Positions 33,293 to 42,699 of a DNA stretch of 64,000 nt are shown here, piece by piece. A model generated the notes under the pieces. The model had not been told where the DNA came from, made no database searches, and worked only from the letters and a program-made list of their open reading frames with translations. Location: contig DPQQ01000001.1 of assembly GCA_003538975.1 (NCBI GenBank), positions 148,731 through 212,730 of the forward strand, given 5' to 3'. The DNA is from Clostridiales bacterium. Its GTDB lineage: Bacteria; Bacillota; Clostridia; Christensenellales; Borkfalkiaceae. Position numbers and translations under genes: made by a program. The first letter of the stretch is position 1, and each line of letters opens with the position of its first letter.

Positions 33293-34720
33293 ATGAAAGA
33301 ACTATCAAGCAACACTACCCCGCCCGACAAAATAAACGAAGCGGATAAAAACGGACAACAAGCGAATAAAATGGCGACCGCGCCGGTAACCGGAATGTTC
33401 ATAAAAATGGGACTGCCGATGATAATATCGATGGTACTGCAAGCCTTATACAACGTAGTCGACAGCATATTCGTCGCCAATATGAAAGCCGACGGCGCGC
33501 TTGCAAATCAGGCTCTCTCCATCGCTTTTCCCGTCCAGATTCTTATGATAGCGATAGGCGTCGGAACAGGCGTAGGCATAAACGCATGTCTTTCGAAAAG
33601 TCTCGGCGAGAGCGAAAAAATCAAAGTCAACAAAATTGCCGGCAACGGAATCTTTTTAAGTTTCGTAATTTACGCCGTCTTCCTTATATTCGGACTGTTT
33701 TTCGCAAGACCTTTCGTAAAACTCTTTACAAAAAACGAACGGGTTATAAAAATGGGAACGGACTATCTTACGATCTGCTGCACGTTATCGCTCGGATCTA
33801 TAGGATATACCGTCTACGAAAGATTTTTACAGGCGACCGGAAAAACGCTCTTTTCAACGATAGCTCAGATCTTGGGAGCCGTGACGAATATCATACTCGA
33901 CTATGTCTTTATTTTTCCGTTAAACGGCGGAGTCGAAGGTGCCGCCCGGGCAACCGTAGCCGGTCAGTTCGTTTCGCTTTTCGTCGCAATAGCTTTCCAT
34001 TATTTAACTAATAAAGAAATAAACGGAAACGTAAAACACATAAAGCCCGAAGGAAAAATAATCCGCGAAATTTACAAAATAGGAATATCCGCTGCGATAA
34101 TGCAGGCTCTTTTATCGGTTATGACCGCGGGAATGAACGCTATTTTCGATCTTGCGGGAGAAAATTCGGATATTCTCATAGGAACATTCGGAATATATTA
34201 CAAAATCCAGCAGATAGCGTTGTTTTCGGCATTCGGACTGTCGAATACTATTATAACCGTACTCTCGTTTAACTACGGCCTTAAAGACAAACAAAGAATT
34301 ATATCTTGCATAAAAACAGGCGTCGTCTGTTCTCTCGTTCTCACGGCGGTTTTAACAACTATATTCGAACTCGCCGCAAAGCCTTTATCAAACGTTTTTG
34401 CTCTTTCGGGCGGTTCGACAAAGGAACTGGTTCCGATATGCGAAAAAGCAGTAAGAACAGGTTCAACAGGCTTTATATTTATGGGATTTACTGTTGCGGT
34501 TCAAGGAATTCTGCAAGCCTTCGGATATTCGGTAAAGCCGCTTATACTGTCGGCACTCAGGCTTGCAATATTCGTTTTCCCGACGGCGGTTCTTTTTACA
34601 CTTTCAAAAAAAGTCGTGGATACCGTATGGTGGACTTTTCCGATTGCCGAAATTTTAACGGCGATATTCTCCGTAATATTTTTAATAGATGCGATAAATA
34701 AAAAAGTAAAACAGCTCTGA
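33293..34720 (+). CDS. MATE-family efflux transporter (first)
   Basis: 475 residues with twelve predicted membrane segments in two halves, each beginning with a MATE-type segment (FIKMGLPMIISMVLQALYNVVDSIFVA; IGISAAIMQALLSVMTAGMNAIF). It is of the DinF/NorM-like prokaryotic type that exports cationic drugs or metabolites in exchange for Na+ or H+. A polar 30-residue N-terminus precedes the first helix. AAGGAG is seven to eight bases before ATG. Expression is probably gated by the leader terminator. Confidence 0.92.
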   Translation: MKELSSNTTPPDKINEADKNGQQANKMATAPVTGMFIKMGLPMIISMVLQALYNVVDSIFVANMKADGALANQALSIAFPVQILMIAIGVGTGVGINACLSKSLGESEKIKVNKIAGNGIFLSFVIYAVFLIFGLFFARPFVKLFTKNERVIKMGTDYLTICCTLSLGSIGYTVYERFLQATGKTLFSTIAQILGAVTNIILDYVFIFPLNGGVEGAARATVAGQFVSLFVAIAFHYLTNKEINGNVKHIKPEGKIIREIYKIGISAAIMQALLSVMTAGMNAIFDLAGENSDILIGTFGIYYKIQQIALFSAFGLSNTIITVLSFNYGLKDKQRIISCIKTGVVCSLVLTAVLTTIFELAAKPLSNVFALSGGSTKELVPICEKAVRTGSTGFIFMGFTVAVQGILQAFGYSVKPLILSALRLAIFVFPTAVLFTLSKKVVDTVWWTFPIAEILTAIFSVIFLIDAINKKVKQL

Positions 34721-34750
34721 TTTTAAAAATAGTAATAAAAACACTTGTAA

Positions 34751-34786
34751 AAAAGCCGTTCCGCATACCTGCGGAACGGCTTTTTT
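34751..34786. terminator. Bidirectional terminator between convergent MATE genes
   Basis: 14-bp perfect stem (34751-34764 with 34771-34784), loop ATACCT, A-run before and T-run after. Confidence 0.95.
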
Positions 34787-34827
34787 CGGTTGTTTTATTA
34801 AGCTGCAATAAATTTTAAACAGACAGA

Positions 34828-36258
34828 CTAAACGGCAGCGGCTTCTTCGGCAGCAGAGTTATCGGACTGTTTTTCCACCTTCTTTTCGTCGCGTTTCAGG
34901 ACTACCTCGAGCCATATCCAGGCAACCGAGAGAGTTATCGCCCAGGAAATCGGATAAAGCATAAAAAGGAACCAGAGGTGTCTATAAAGCGGAAATATTC
35001 CGAATATCCATAAAACCCTGAAAGCGCAAGTTCCGACAAGCACTATAAGCATAGAGGTAATCGAATATCCTACGCCTCTGAGCGAATAAGTTATTACTTC
35101 CATTATTCCGTCCAGAAAGTACGTCCCTGCGATTATCAGCATCCTTTCGAATGCGTACGAAATAATTTTTTCGGTCGTTTCGGCGGATTCCCCGGAATTG
35201 GTGAATATTCTGCAAAGCGGTTCGTGAAAAGCTATCGCTATTCCGCCGGCAATTATCCCGGCGGCGGTAACGAAAGCCACGCTTATGTAAATACACTTTT
35301 TTATCCTTTTGTAGTCGTGCGCGCCGTAATTCTGCCCGACGGCGGTAAGTGCGGTCGCGCTTATGCTCGACATAATTGAGTATACGTAGCCTTCTATCTG
35401 AGACGAAAGCGAGCAGCCGTTTACCACGTCGCTGCCGAAACCGTTAATCGCCGACTGCAACAAAACGTTCGAAATATTAAAGAGCATACTCTGAATACCG
35501 GTCGGCACCCCGAGTCGCATTATTTCGCCAAAAGCTTTACCGTGAATTCTGAGTTTTTTTAACGAAAGCTTTACAAAACCTTTGTTTCTGAGCAAAGTGA
35601 TTACGACGAGAACGGCAGAAACTGCCTGACTGAATATAGTGGCTATCGCTACGCCCGAAACGCCCATGTTAAAGCACACGACTGTAACGATGTTTACTAT
35701 TATATTTATAACGCCCGCAACGGTAAGATATATAAGCGGTCTTTTCGTGTCGCCGGTCGCTCTAAGCATCGACGCACCGAAGTTATATATCATCGAAAAC
35801 GGACAGCCTAAACAGATTATTTCAAGATAAGTCGCCGCGTCGTCAAGCTGAACGACGGGCGTACCCATAACTGACAAAAGCGGTCTCGATACAAAATATC
35901 CGAGCGCCCCGAAAATAACGCCGGCGATTACGCTTACCACCATGGAAGTATGCAGAATTTTATCGCCGTATTCGGAGTCTTTTGCGCCGAACGCGCTTGC
36001 AAGCACTACGCCTGCGCCGACAGACAAACCTATCGCAAAGTTAGTTAAAAGAGCGTTCAGAGATCCCGTCGAACCTACGGCTCCGACGGAGTTGTTCCCG
36101 ACGAATTTACCTACGACTATCATGTCGGCGGAATTGAACAGAAGCTGTAAAACCGCCGTAAGAATAAGCGGCACCGCGAAAGCGAATATTTTAGGGAACA
36201 GCTTTCCTTCCGTCATGTCTATTTCGTGTTTTCTATTTTTAACAGCCTTTACAGCCAT
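34828..36258 (-). CDS. MATE-family efflux transporter (second)
   Basis: 476 residues, twelve membrane segments. The N-terminus reads MTEGKLFPKIFAFAVPLILTAV, followed by LLFNSADMIVVGKFVGNNSVGAVGSTGSL, typical of the clostridial MATE subgroup related to YpnP/NorM. The second half starts near LRLGVPTGIQSML. A charged tail (VVLKRDEKKVEKQSDN) ends it. It is convergent with, and clearly different from, the MATE gene at 33293. Substrate unknown. Confidence 0.92.
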   Translation of the reverse strand: MAVKAVKNRKHEIDMTEGKLFPKIFAFAVPLILTAVLQLLFNSADMIVVGKFVGNNSVGAVGSTGSLNALLTNFAIGLSVGAGVVLASAFGAKDSEYGDKILHTSMVVSVIAGVIFGALGYFVSRPLLSVMGTPVVQLDDAATYLEIICLGCPFSMIYNFGASMLRATGDTKRPLIYLTVAGVINIIVNIVTVVCFNMGVSGVAIATIFSQAVSAVLVVITLLRNKGFVKLSLKKLRIHGKAFGEIMRLGVPTGIQSMLFNISNVLLQSAINGFGSDVVNGCSLSSQIEGYVYSIMSSISATALTAVGQNYGAHDYKRIKKCIYISVAFVTAAGIIAGGIAIAFHEPLCRIFTNSGESAETTEKIISYAFERMLIIAGTYFLDGIMEVITYSLRGVGYSITSMLIVLVGTCAFRVLWIFGIFPLYRHLWFLFMLYPISWAITLSVAWIWLEVVLKRDEKKVEKQSDNSAAEEAAAV

Positions 36259-36430
36259 GTTTTCTCCTTGGAATATTACGACGTCAATATATTATAACTC
36301 GTAAGGTTTATACATTTTAACACAAAGCCTTATCGTTTGCAACTAAAAACCGCCGTAGAAAGCCATAATAAAAAGCTGTTTTCAAAGCTTATTTATAAAT
36401 TTTGAAGTTACATCCAATGCCGGCTTAAAT

Positions 36431-36466
36431 AAAAAAATCCCGTTATGACACGAACGGGATTTTTTT
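36431..36466 (-). terminator. Terminator of the ATP synthase operon
   Basis: Perfect 14-bp stem: seven A-T pairs plus ATCCCGTT/AACGGGAT, loop ATGACACG, with T-runs on both sides. Confidence 0.95.
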
Positions 36467-36524
36467 ATTTTTTATGGAGTTTTTACGAGTATTCTTATTT
36501 CATGTCTTTCGACTTATTCATAAA

Positions 36525-36929
36525 TCAGTTGATATGCTCTTTTGCTTTCAATCTGTTAAGAGCGCGGGCTATTTTTATTTCCGCAGACAAAACGTTGAAC
36601 CTGCTTTCCTTTCGGGCAATTTCTTCTTTCGCTTCCTTTATGGCGTTTTTCGCCCATGCTTCGTTTACGTCTTTCGCGTTTTCGCACGATTCGACGAGCA
36701 TAAGGACTTTTCCGTTTTCGATTTTTACTATGCCCGAAGCCACGAAGGCTATCGTTTTTTCTCCTTCCGCAGGAGTAACCTCGGCAACGCCCGGGACAAC
36801 CGCGACGACGGCGTTACAATGATTTGCGAGTATTCCGTACTGTCCGTCGGCGGAAGGCACTACGAGCGAAGAACATTCTCCGTCGAAAAAAACCTTGTCT
36901 GCCGCAAGTAATTTCAAAGGAAACGACAT
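36525..36929 (-). CDS. atpC: ATP synthase F1 epsilon subunit
   Basis: 134 residues. N-terminal beta sandwich (MSFPLKLLAADKVFFDGECSSLVVPSADGQYGILANH over residues 1-37) and a C-terminal helical hairpin (EAWAKNAIKEAKEEIARKE and LNRLKAKEHI). It connects the gamma shaft to the c-ring and can inhibit hydrolysis through its helices. Its start meets the atpD stop with a one-base overlap. Last gene of the operon, as usual. Confidence 0.95.
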   Translation of the reverse strand: MSFPLKLLAADKVFFDGECSSLVVPSADGQYGILANHCNAVVAVVPGVAEVTPAEGEKTIAFVASGIVKIENGKVLMLVESCENAKDVNEAWAKNAIKEAKEEIARKESRFNVLSAEIKIARALNRLKAKEHIN

Positions 36930-38329
36930 CAGATTTCACCTTTCTTTATTTTTTCGGCTTTTTCGTAAACGTCAGCTATCGTACCGACGTTGAAAAATGC
37001 GTTTTCGGGCAGGTCGTCGACTTCGCCGTTTACGATTTTTTCGAATCCTTCTATCGTATCTTCGATTTTTACGTAAACGCCCTTAAGTCCCGAAAATCTT
37101 TCCGCGACGTGAGTCGGCTGCGATAAAAACTTCTGAATTTTTCTCGCGCGGTAAACGCTTTTTTTATCTTCTTCCGAAAGTTCTTCCATACCGAGTATGG
37201 CGATTATATCCTGTAATTCTTTATACTTTTCGAGCGTTTCTTTTACCTTTGCCGCCACGCGGTAATGCCTTTCTCCTACTATATCCGCTTCGAGATTTCT
37301 CGAAGTCGATTCAAGCGGATCCACCGCTGGATATATACCCTGTTCGGCGATCTTTCTCGAAAGAACAGTAGTTGCGTCGAGGTGCGAGAACGTCGTGGCG
37401 GGCGCGGGGTCCGTAAGGTCGTCCGCGGGAACGTAGACCGCCTGAACGGACGTTATCGAGCCGTTTTCGGTCGACGTGATACGCTCTTCGAGCTTACCCA
37501 TTTCTTCGGCAAGAGTAGGCTGATAACCTACCGCCGACGGCATTCTTCCGAGAAGGGCGGATACTTCGCTGCCCGCCTGAACGTAACGGAATATATTATC
37601 TATAAAGAACAGCACGTCTTTATGGTCTTTGTCTCTGAAATGTTCTGCCATCGTAAGTCCCGAAAACGCGACTCTCATTCTTACGCCGGGGGCTTCGTTC
37701 ATCTGTCCGAATACAAGCGCGGTCTTATCGAAAACGCCGCTTTCCTTCATCTCTCCGAAAAGTTCGTTTCCTTCTCTCGAACGTTCGCCTACGCCTGCGA
37801 AAACCGAATATCCGCCGTGAACCATCGCGACGTTATGTATAAGCTCCTGAATAAGCACGGTTTTGCCTACGCCGGCGCCGCCGAACAAGCCTATCTTGCC
37901 GCCTTTTGCGTAAGGCGCCAGAAGATCTATGACTTTTATGCCTGTTTCGAGAATTTCGGCGGAAGGCGACTGCGACACGAATTCAGGCGGTTTTCTGTGA
38001 ATTCCGGCTCTTTCGACGTCGCCCGAAAGAGGTTTGCCGCCGTCTATCGCTTCGCCGAATACGTTGAACATTCTTCCGAGAACGGCTTTCCCTACGGGGA
38101 CGGTTATGCCGTCTTTAAGAGCTTCCGCCTTTTGTCCGACGAATAATCCTTCGCTTTCCGAAAGCATTACCGCTTTTACGGTATGCTTATCCACGTGCGC
38201 CGCTATTTCGGCGTATTTTATTTTACCTTCGCTTTCGATCGCGAGGGCGGCGTTTATCTTCGGCAGAGTTCCGCTTTCGAAAACCGCCTCTATTACGGAT
38301 CCGTTTATCTTTGTTATTTTACCCGTCAT
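36929..38329 (-). CDS. atpD: ATP synthase F1 beta subunit
   Basis: 466 residues, catalytic subunit. Walker A GGAGVGKT at 150-157, VFAGVGERSREGNEL with the catalytic Glu of GER, Walker B VLFFIDNIFRY, and the DELSEED-like segment reads MEELSEEDKK. Full length and intact. Starts within the last bases of atpG (four-base overlap). Confidence 0.97.
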   Translation of the reverse strand: MTGKITKINGSVIEAVFESGTLPKINAALAIESEGKIKYAEIAAHVDKHTVKAVMLSESEGLFVGQKAEALKDGITVPVGKAVLGRMFNVFGEAIDGGKPLSGDVERAGIHRKPPEFVSQSPSAEILETGIKVIDLLAPYAKGGKIGLFGGAGVGKTVLIQELIHNVAMVHGGYSVFAGVGERSREGNELFGEMKESGVFDKTALVFGQMNEAPGVRMRVAFSGLTMAEHFRDKDHKDVLFFIDNIFRYVQAGSEVSALLGRMPSAVGYQPTLAEEMGKLEERITSTENGSITSVQAVYVPADDLTDPAPATTFSHLDATTVLSRKIAEQGIYPAVDPLESTSRNLEADIVGERHYRVAAKVKETLEKYKELQDIIAILGMEELSEEDKKSVYRARKIQKFLSQPTHVAERFSGLKGVYVKIEDTIEGFEKIVNGEVDDLPENAFFNVGTIADVYEKAEKIKKGEI

Positions 38330-39204
38330 TTTTTATTACTCCGTTGAAATTTCGCGCCGGACGACACTTCAGTTATCTCGGTCGTAATTTCGTTTTGTCT
38401 CGCGTGATTGAAGTCGCGTTTAAGATCCGCCAGAATTCCGCCGGCGTTATCGCTTGCAGACTTCATCGCGATGAGTCTCGCGTTCTGTTCCACGCAATAA
38501 CTGTCCACGAGCGAGCTGTACACATAGCCGCATATATAGCTCGGAACAAGATTATCGAGAACGACTTCTCTCGAAGGAACGAACTCGAATTCTTCTTTTA
38601 TTTTATCCTTTTCCGCAATGAATTCAGCCGTATGGAATGGCAGTATTCTCGTCGATTTTATAACGACTTCGCCGTCCGCCATATCGGTATACAGAATAAA
38701 AAGCTTCGAATAATCGCCGTTTACGAACCCTTCGAGCAAAATCCCGGCTATCTTTCTCGCGACGGCAAGCGTCGGACGAAGAGCGCCGAACGTAAAATTT
38801 TCGGCTACGTTATAGCCTTTCGACATAAGGTATTCTCTTCCGAGATCCCCCACGACGAAAAGCTTGGACTTTTTATGAAGATCCAGTTCTTTTTCGGCGC
38901 GTTTTATAACGTTGTGGTTATACGCTCCCGCCATGCCCTTATCTGCGGTTATCACGAGATATCCGCAGGCAGCGTTCTGCATATGGTCGTTTTCCGGATA
39001 AAAATACTTGCTTTCGATATGATCCACCGTTTTGAAGATGGATTTTATCTCTTTACGTATTCCCCAGAAATACGGCGCGGTTTTTTCGAGTTCTTCTTTG
39101 GCTTTTCTTAATTTTGCCGAAGATATGAGATATAACGCGTTCGTTATTTTCTGCGTTGCAGCAACGCCTTTTATTCTGTTTTTTACTTCGCTTATCTCAG
39201 ACAT
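38326..39204 (-). CDS. atpG: ATP synthase F1 gamma subunit
   Basis: 292 residues, the central rotor shaft. N-terminal coiled-coil helix (VKNRIKGVAATQKITNALYLISSAKLRKAK over residues 7-36), the Rossmann-like middle (LVITADKGMAGAYNHNV), and the C-terminal helix (ENARLIAMKSASDNAG-type block reading EQNARLIAMKSASDNAGG). Starts eight bases inside the end of atpA. Confidence 0.96.
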   Translation of the reverse strand: MSEISEVKNRIKGVAATQKITNALYLISSAKLRKAKEELEKTAPYFWGIRKEIKSIFKTVDHIESKYFYPENDHMQNAACGYLVITADKGMAGAYNHNVIKRAEKELDLHKKSKLFVVGDLGREYLMSKGYNVAENFTFGALRPTLAVARKIAGILLEGFVNGDYSKLFILYTDMADGEVVIKSTRILPFHTAEFIAEKDKIKEEFEFVPSREVVLDNLVPSYICGYVYSSLVDSYCVEQNARLIAMKSASDNAGGILADLKRDFNHARQNEITTEITEVSSGAKFQRSNKK

Positions 39205-40930
39205 TTTTTTCCGCCAGAAATTTCTTAGCCGACGATACTATTATTTCTCTGTCTTCGTCGGACAATTTTTTTACTTTTTCGATATCGGCTATTACGTCCG
39301 CATGCGTTTCTTCGAAAAACGAAAGGAACTCATCGAAAAACGGTCTTATTTCTTTAGCGGGCATATTTATCGTAACCTTTGCAAGAGAAACGGTCAGAAT
39401 TACTATTTCTTCCCATTCGCGATAAGGTCTGCCGAGCGGCTGAACGAGAATTTCGGTAAGAGCCTTGCCGAAAGCAAACTGCTCTTTGACCGATTCGTCG
39501 AGATCGCCCGAAAACTGCGCGAAAGTTTTCATTTCGCGGTATTGCGCGAGTTCGAGACGGAGAGAACCTACCGCAGTTTTCATCGCCTTCGTCTGCGCGC
39601 TGCCTCCTACTCTCGAAACGGACAAACCTACGTTTACGGCAGGTCGCTGTCCCGATAAAAACAATTCGCTTTCCAGAAACAACTGCCCGTCTGTTATCGA
39701 GATTACGTTCGTCGGGATATAAGCCGAAATATCTCCGCCGAGTGTTTCGACTATAGGAAGCGCGGTCATGCTGCCGCCGCCCTTTTCTTCGCTTAAATGA
39801 GCCGAACGTTCAAGAAGTCTCGAATGAAGATAGAATATATCTCCGGGGTAAGCTTCTCTTCCGGGGCTTCTTCCGAGAAGAAGCGAAAGCGTTCTGTACG
39901 CGACGGCGTGTTTGCTTAAATCGTCGTAAACGATAAGTACGTCCTTACCCGCGTTCATGAAATATTCCGCTACGGCGCAAGCCGAAAACGGAGCTATATA
40001 CTGAAGCGGCGCGGAGTCGGAAGCCGACGAATACACCACGGTTGTATAATCGAGAGCGCCGCTGTCCTCGAGAGTTTTTACAAATCTTTTTACGGTGCTC
40101 GCTTTCTGACCGATCGCACAGTAAACGCATATTACGTTTTTGCCTTTCTGATTAAGTATCGTATCGAGCGCGATACTCGTTTTACCGGTCTGTCTGTCGC
40201 CGATTATAAGCTCTCTCTGTCCCTTTCCTATCGGGAACATGGCGTCTATCGTTAAAATTCCCGTTTTTAAAGGTTCGTTTACGGGGCTCCTGTCGATAAT
40301 CGCGGGAGCGGGGCTCTCTACGGGCATATATTTGTCCGAAGCGATATTTCCTTTTCCGTCTATCGGTTCGCCGAGCGCGTTTACGACTCTTCCGATAATT
40401 TCTTCCGATACGAGAATCCCCGCGGTTTTGCCCGTTCTGTAAACGTTTTCGCCCGCGACTATGTTTTCGTCGTCGAAAAGTATGCAGCCGGTTTCTGTTT
40501 CCGTAATATCGAGAGCGAGTCCCTTTTCGCCGCTTTCGAAAGTAAGAATTTCGCCGTACTTTACTTCGTGAAGATCGGCGACTTTGGCGACGCCGTCGGC
40601 TACCGAGATAACCGTTCCGACTTCGCCCGAAAAGGCGCGCGGCGTCCAGTTTTCGACGCTCTCTTTAACGAGAGAGATATAATCGCTCTTACTCTTGTCG
40701 ATGCCGTCGACTGCGGATTTGAGATCTTTTAAAATGCCGTCCGGAGTGTTGTCGTAAAACTCGTTGCGGATTTTAAGAATAAAACCTTTTTTGACGGTTT
40801 CGTCCTTTACCCATTTTATGAGAACGGCAGCGTTTAATTTTTTTTCAAAATATGCGGCGAGCTTGTTTTTTTCGGTTTCGGAAGGTTCGTTTGCCGAAAT
40901 AAATTCGCCGATGATACGATTATCCGTCAT
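39197..40930 (-). CDS. atpA: ATP synthase F1 alpha with fused delta C-terminal domain
   Basis: 577 residues. From about residue 80 on it is a complete alpha subunit: VGTVISVADGVAKV, nucleotide-binding GDRQTGKT at 244-251, GRSPGREAYPGD, and the arginine-finger block SVSRVGGSAQT. Residues about 10-75 are not alpha. They align without gaps to the C-terminal domain of the delta (OSCP) subunit, with ISA, EKKL, VLIKW, KKGFILKI, YDNTPDGIL and LKSAV matching the delta pattern. The operon has no atpH, and the N-terminal six-helix domain of delta is missing. The reading frame is continuous and overlaps atpF by 11 bases. No ATG or clear Shine-Dalgarno site lies at the domain boundary. See findings. Confidence 0.96.
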   Translation of the reverse strand: MTDNRIIGEFISANEPSETEKNKLAAYFEKKLNAAVLIKWVKDETVKKGFILKIRNEFYDNTPDGILKDLKSAVDGIDKSKSDYISLVKESVENWTPRAFSGEVGTVISVADGVAKVADLHEVKYGEILTFESGEKGLALDITETETGCILFDDENIVAGENVYRTGKTAGILVSEEIIGRVVNALGEPIDGKGNIASDKYMPVESPAPAIIDRSPVNEPLKTGILTIDAMFPIGKGQRELIIGDRQTGKTSIALDTILNQKGKNVICVYCAIGQKASTVKRFVKTLEDSGALDYTTVVYSSASDSAPLQYIAPFSACAVAEYFMNAGKDVLIVYDDLSKHAVAYRTLSLLLGRSPGREAYPGDIFYLHSRLLERSAHLSEEKGGGSMTALPIVETLGGDISAYIPTNVISITDGQLFLESELFLSGQRPAVNVGLSVSRVGGSAQTKAMKTAVGSLRLELAQYREMKTFAQFSGDLDESVKEQFAFGKALTEILVQPLGRPYREWEEIVILTVSLAKVTINMPAKEIRPFFDEFLSFFEETHADVIADIEKVKKLSDEDREIIVSSAKKFLAEKNV

Positions 40931-41417
40931 TTTTCATATTCTCCGACAAAAAGCCGTCCACGGAACAGGCTTTTTCGATTTTTTCCTTCGCCGCTTTCGC
41001 TATAACGTCCGAAAGTTCTTCTTTCGCTTCCTCTTCGGCGCGTTTTTTGATCTCTTCGGCGCGAGCTTCGGCTTTTCTGATAATGTCGGCGGACGTTTCC
41101 TCTGCGGATTTGATTATCTTTTCGCTCTCGTCTCTCGCGTCGGCGATGGCGGAACGCTTCTTTTCGGAAATTTCTTCGTCCGCTTTCGCTATAAGTCCGT
41201 CGTAAGTATCTTTTTCTTCTTTTGCGGCAGCTAAATCGGCTTTACTTTTTTCGTCCCGGTCTTCATAAAATTTTTTGCGTTTTTCCATGAATTTTTTCAC
41301 CGGATTGTAAAGCAAAAAATATAAAATAAGAAACAGTATGACGAGATTTAGCAAATGCAGAAGTATCTGTCGCCAGTCTATATTCAGCGGTATTCCGCTT
41401 AAAAGAATATTGTACAT
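40920..41417 (-). CDS. atpF: ATP synthase F0 b subunit
   Basis: 165 residues. One N-terminal membrane helix (about 17-40, ILLHLLNLVILFLILYFLLY), then NPVKKFMEKRK and a long charged coiled coil to the end, rich in Glu/Lys/Ala. It is the peripheral stator stalk. Normal length and no delta domain at its C-terminus, so it is not the mycobacterial b-delta type of fusion. The end overlaps atpA by 11 bases. Confidence 0.95.
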   Translation of the reverse strand: MYNILLSGIPLNIDWRQILLHLLNLVILFLILYFLLYNPVKKFMEKRKKFYEDRDEKSKADLAAAKEEKDTYDGLIAKADEEISEKKRSAIADARDESEKIIKSAEETSADIIRKAEARAEEIKKRAEEEAKEELSDVIAKAAKEKIEKACSVDGFLSENMKNDG

Positions 41418-41435
41418 CTGATTTCACCTTATGTT

Positions 41436-41837
41436 TTACAGTACGAAAATTACCAATATCGCGACGATTAACGCGTAAATGATCGCGGTTTCGATGAATA
41501 CAAGTCCGAGCATAAGTCCGGATTTTATCTGTGAAGTCGCTTCGGGCTGACGGGCTATAGCTTCGTTCGATTTCGCAATCGCGATCCCCATCGAGAGAGC
41601 GCCGAGAGCCGCCGCGAGACCTACGCAGATAGCTGCCGCTATAGCTTTGCTGCTCTTCGAATTATCCTTGGTTTCCGTCCGGGCGGGAGTTTCGGTTTCC
41701 GCCTGAGCGGTTATTTCGGTATTGTTTTCTTCGGCATACGCTACTGTTTTTGCCGATGGAGCAACGAATAAAGCGAAGGTTGCGACTGCGCAGAAAATAA
41801 GCGCGATAACTGAAATACGTTTGAAAGTCTTAAGCAT
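41436..41837 (-). CDS. atpE: ATP synthase F0 c subunit with signal peptide and outer tail
   Basis: 133 residues against the usual 70-90. Residues 1-35 look like a cleavable signal peptide (basic start, IALIFCAVATFALFV core, AYA before EE). Residues 36-63 are a polar Thr/Glu-rich tail (EITAQAETETPARTETK). The c hairpin is residues 64-133: helix 1, loop ARQPEA, helix 2 with the ion-binding Glu in FIETAIIY. Compared with the Ilyobacter Na+ c-ring, the Gln of helix 1 is replaced by Met, while the Thr after Glu and the later Tyr are kept, so the coupling ion cannot be assigned safely. Confidence 0.93.
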   Translation of the reverse strand: MLKTFKRISVIALIFCAVATFALFVAPSAKTVAYAEENNTEITAQAETETPARTETKDNSKSSKAIAAAICVGLAAALGALSMGIAIAKSNEAIARQPEATSQIKSGLMLGLVFIETAIIYALIVAILVIFVL

Positions 41838-41877
41838 TTTTATTACCTCTTTTATTATTTTAGATTTTTATTTTAAT

Positions 41878-42699
41878 TTAACTTTTCTTTTTCAACTTAA
41901 GCGCGGCAGGCTTTTTTTCGGATACTTCGCCATAGAAAAGCGAAGTGAGCATCGTCAGAACGTAAGCCTGAATAAGAGCGTGCAAAAGCGTGAACATTAC
42001 GCCTACGATAACGGGCAACACGTACGACAGCGCCGTAAAGTAATACACGAGTTCCGTGACGAGAGCGCCAGATAAAAGCGCACCGAACAAACGGAAGCTC
42101 ATGGATATAGGAAGAGAGAAATCTTTGAGTGTTTTTCCTACTCCCTTAATGCCGTTCGAAGCTATACCGCCGCCGAGTATCACGAGATACGACACGCATC
42201 CGAGCGTTATCGCGCCGTTTATATCGGCAAGAGGCGCGGGCATCGAAACGGAACGGTTAAGAGTCGTTACTACCTGAAGCCCGAGAAGTTCGAACAAAGT
42301 GCCTACAAAAATATAAGCCCCGGCGGTAAAAATGTACGCACCTAAAAATTTATTTCTTTTGGGGCTGCTCGTTTTCGCCATATTGTCGAAAGTTCCCACT
42401 GCCATTTCGAGAAGAAGCTGGAATTTACCGGGAATATAAGTGAATCTTGGTATGACGAAAATTCTGACTACAACCGAAAAAACAAAAATAATGCCCGTAA
42501 CCGTAAACGTCGATATAAGTCCCGGGTTTACTTCGAGTCCGAAAAGGTTTATTCTGTTCATTTCGTGCAGAACTTCGTCACGCATCTCTTCGTTTATGCT
42601 CTCGCCGCTCTGCTTTCCCGGAATAAGAAACGTTCCGGCAAGCAGCAGGGCTATGAGAATAAGCCCGACGGCGAGAACTACGATTTTTTTCCTTTTCAT
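41878..42699 (-). CDS. atpB: ATP synthase F0 a subunit
   Basis: 273 residues, about six membrane segments. It forms the half-channels beside the c-ring; the essential Arg is R203 in MSFRLFGALLSG, where many relatives have RLFGNM. The motif block LHALIQAYVLTMLTSLFYGE near the C-terminus is typical. An N-terminal signal-like segment (6-26) precedes an outer loop. First gene of the operon with GAGGTG before ATG; no atpI is upstream. Confidence 0.95.
   Translation of the reverse strand: MKRKKIVVLAVGLILIALLLAGTFLIPGKQSGESINEEMRDEVLHEMNRINLFGLEVNPGLISTFTVTGIIFVFSVVVRIFVIPRFTYIPGKFQLLLEMAVGTFDNMAKTSSPKRNKFLGAYIFTAGAYIFVGTLFELLGLQVVTTLNRSVSMPAPLADINGAITLGCVSYLVILGGGIASNGIKGVGKTLKDFSLPISMSFRLFGALLSGALVTELVYYFTALSYVLPVIVGVMFTLLHALIQAYVLTMLTSLFYGEVSEKKPAALKLKKKS

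Noticed and set aside
33293..36258. Convergent MATE genes as an inverted duplication
   Set aside because: The two proteins differ strongly in sequence and belong to different subgroups, so a recent duplication is not supported.
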